From: Acidobacteriota bacterium
GTDB lineage: Bacteria; Acidobacteriota; Terriglobia; UBA7540
NCBI GenBank assembly: GCA_021780055.1
Contig: JAJXZM010000183.1
Coordinates: forward strand, 1-6,174
Direction: 5' to 3'
DNA: 6,174 nucleotides
Positions within the stretch are counted from its first letter, which is position 1. Each line of letters begins with the position of its first letter. This document shows, piece by piece, positions 5,838 through 6,174 of this stretch. The position numbers and the translations under genes are program-made. The notes under the pieces are model-generated. The model was not told the DNA's origin. It made no database searches and was given only the letters and a program-made list of their open reading frames with translations.

Positions 5838-6174
5838 ATGATGAAAAATATAGCAGTCTCAACTGGCCTGATACTTCTCCTTCTTCTGATCTGCGTGGCA
5901 GTAGTCCCACACGGTAAGATGCAGGCAGCGCCTGAGACGTCAGGGTGGATTAATATCATGCCCGATTCGTCCTTTCGCAACTGGATGCGCATTGCCATTC
6001 CGCCCAATCGCCCTTTAGCCCAGCATTCACAGTGGAGCGTGGAGGCCGCCGATCATACAGTGATTTGCGCCGGCGATGGCGGGCATGAGTGGCTCCGTTA
6101 CGGCCGTAAGCTTGACAACTTTCTGTTTCATGTGGAGTGGCGGCTGACAAAACACGAAGGCAGCAAAGGCTATA
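5838..6174 (+). CDS. Secreted DUF1080 / 3-keto-disaccharide hydrolase-like protein, N-terminal part
   Basis: An open frame of 112 codons runs off the right edge. It starts with a signal peptide (MMKNIAVSTGLILLLLLICV...), probably cleaved after the QAA near residue 31. The mature chain reads SGWINIMPDSSFRNWMR, then WSVEAADHTVICAGDGGHEWLRYG, LDNFLFHVEWRLT and EGSKGY. This follows the block order of the DUF1080 (PF06439-type) concanavalin-like beta-sandwich: G-W-x-x-L-F-type start, W-x-V-x-D-G-type strand, then F-x-L-x-x-E-[FW]-R and G-x-S-G. Family members act on or bind sugars, some as 3-keto-glycoside hydrolases, outside the cytoplasm. Tandem ATGs occur at 5838 and 5841; AGGA (5831-5834) suits the second and AAGGGA (5823-5828) the first. 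The C-terminal part and any fused domain lie outside the window. Confidence 0.75.
   Translation, partial: MMKNIAVSTGLILLLLLICVAVVPHGKMQAAPETSGWINIMPDSSFRNWMRIAIPPNRPLAQHSQWSVEAADHTVICAGDGGHEWLRYGRKLDNFLFHVEWRLTKHEGSKGY

Noticed and set aside
5642..5917. A 91-codon open frame on the plus strand across the divergent intergenic region
   Set aside because: It reads through the inverted repeat and overlaps the signal peptide of the DUF1080-like gene in another frame. Its translation has no domain and is low in plausibility.

Overview
This 6.2 kb window is a bacterial chromosomal segment with moderately high GC. It has compact genes, one decayed insertion sequence, and no plasmid or phage hallmark. 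The gene mix is a stand-alone NapH-type polyferredoxin, an OpgC-like acyltransferase, a long coiled-coil MscS channel, a DUF1080-type secreted hydrolase-like protein and an IS transposase remnant of the ISNCY type. This mix resembles Acidobacteriota genomes (Solibacter/Bryobacter-like). That assignment is inference from family distribution and is not proven by any marker gene here.

Layout, left to right. Positions 1-278 are non-coding and carry a perfect CRP/FNR-superfamily operator (TGTGA-N6-TCACA) about 45 bases before the first start codon. Positions 279-1409 (+) encode a membrane polyferredoxin of the NapH/CcoG/YccM type. Tail-to-tail with it, 1477-2652 (-) encode an integral membrane acyltransferase of the acyltransferase-3/OpgC type. 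Positions 2653-2949 are non-coding and hold inverted repeats, a 12-base stretch complementary to the 16S rRNA 3' tail, and a possible left end of an IS. Positions 2950-3283 are a broken transposase with an in-frame stop, an internal deletion, a frameshift and loss of the C-terminal half. Positions 3460-5364 (+) encode a large mechanosensitive channel of the MscS superfamily with a signal peptide and a coiled-coil N-terminal domain. Convergent with it, 5408-5620 (-) encode a 70-residue lipoprotein. Positions 5621-5837 separate two divergent genes and contain a long imperfect inverted repeat with a nested GC-rich hairpin. From 5838 to the window end (+) lies the start of a secreted DUF1080/3-keto-disaccharide-hydrolase-like protein, cut by the window edge.

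The genes do not form one operon. Adjacent intact genes are convergent or divergent, and each appears to be its own transcription unit. A loose common theme is the cell envelope: electron transfer in the inner membrane, glycan or lipid acylation, turgor release, an outer-membrane lipoprotein and a secreted sugar-active protein. I found no convincing new multi-gene system. The items most worth a second look are the redox/cAMP-type operator before the polyferredoxin, the nested inverted repeat at 5654-5712, and the unusual architecture of the MscS protein.
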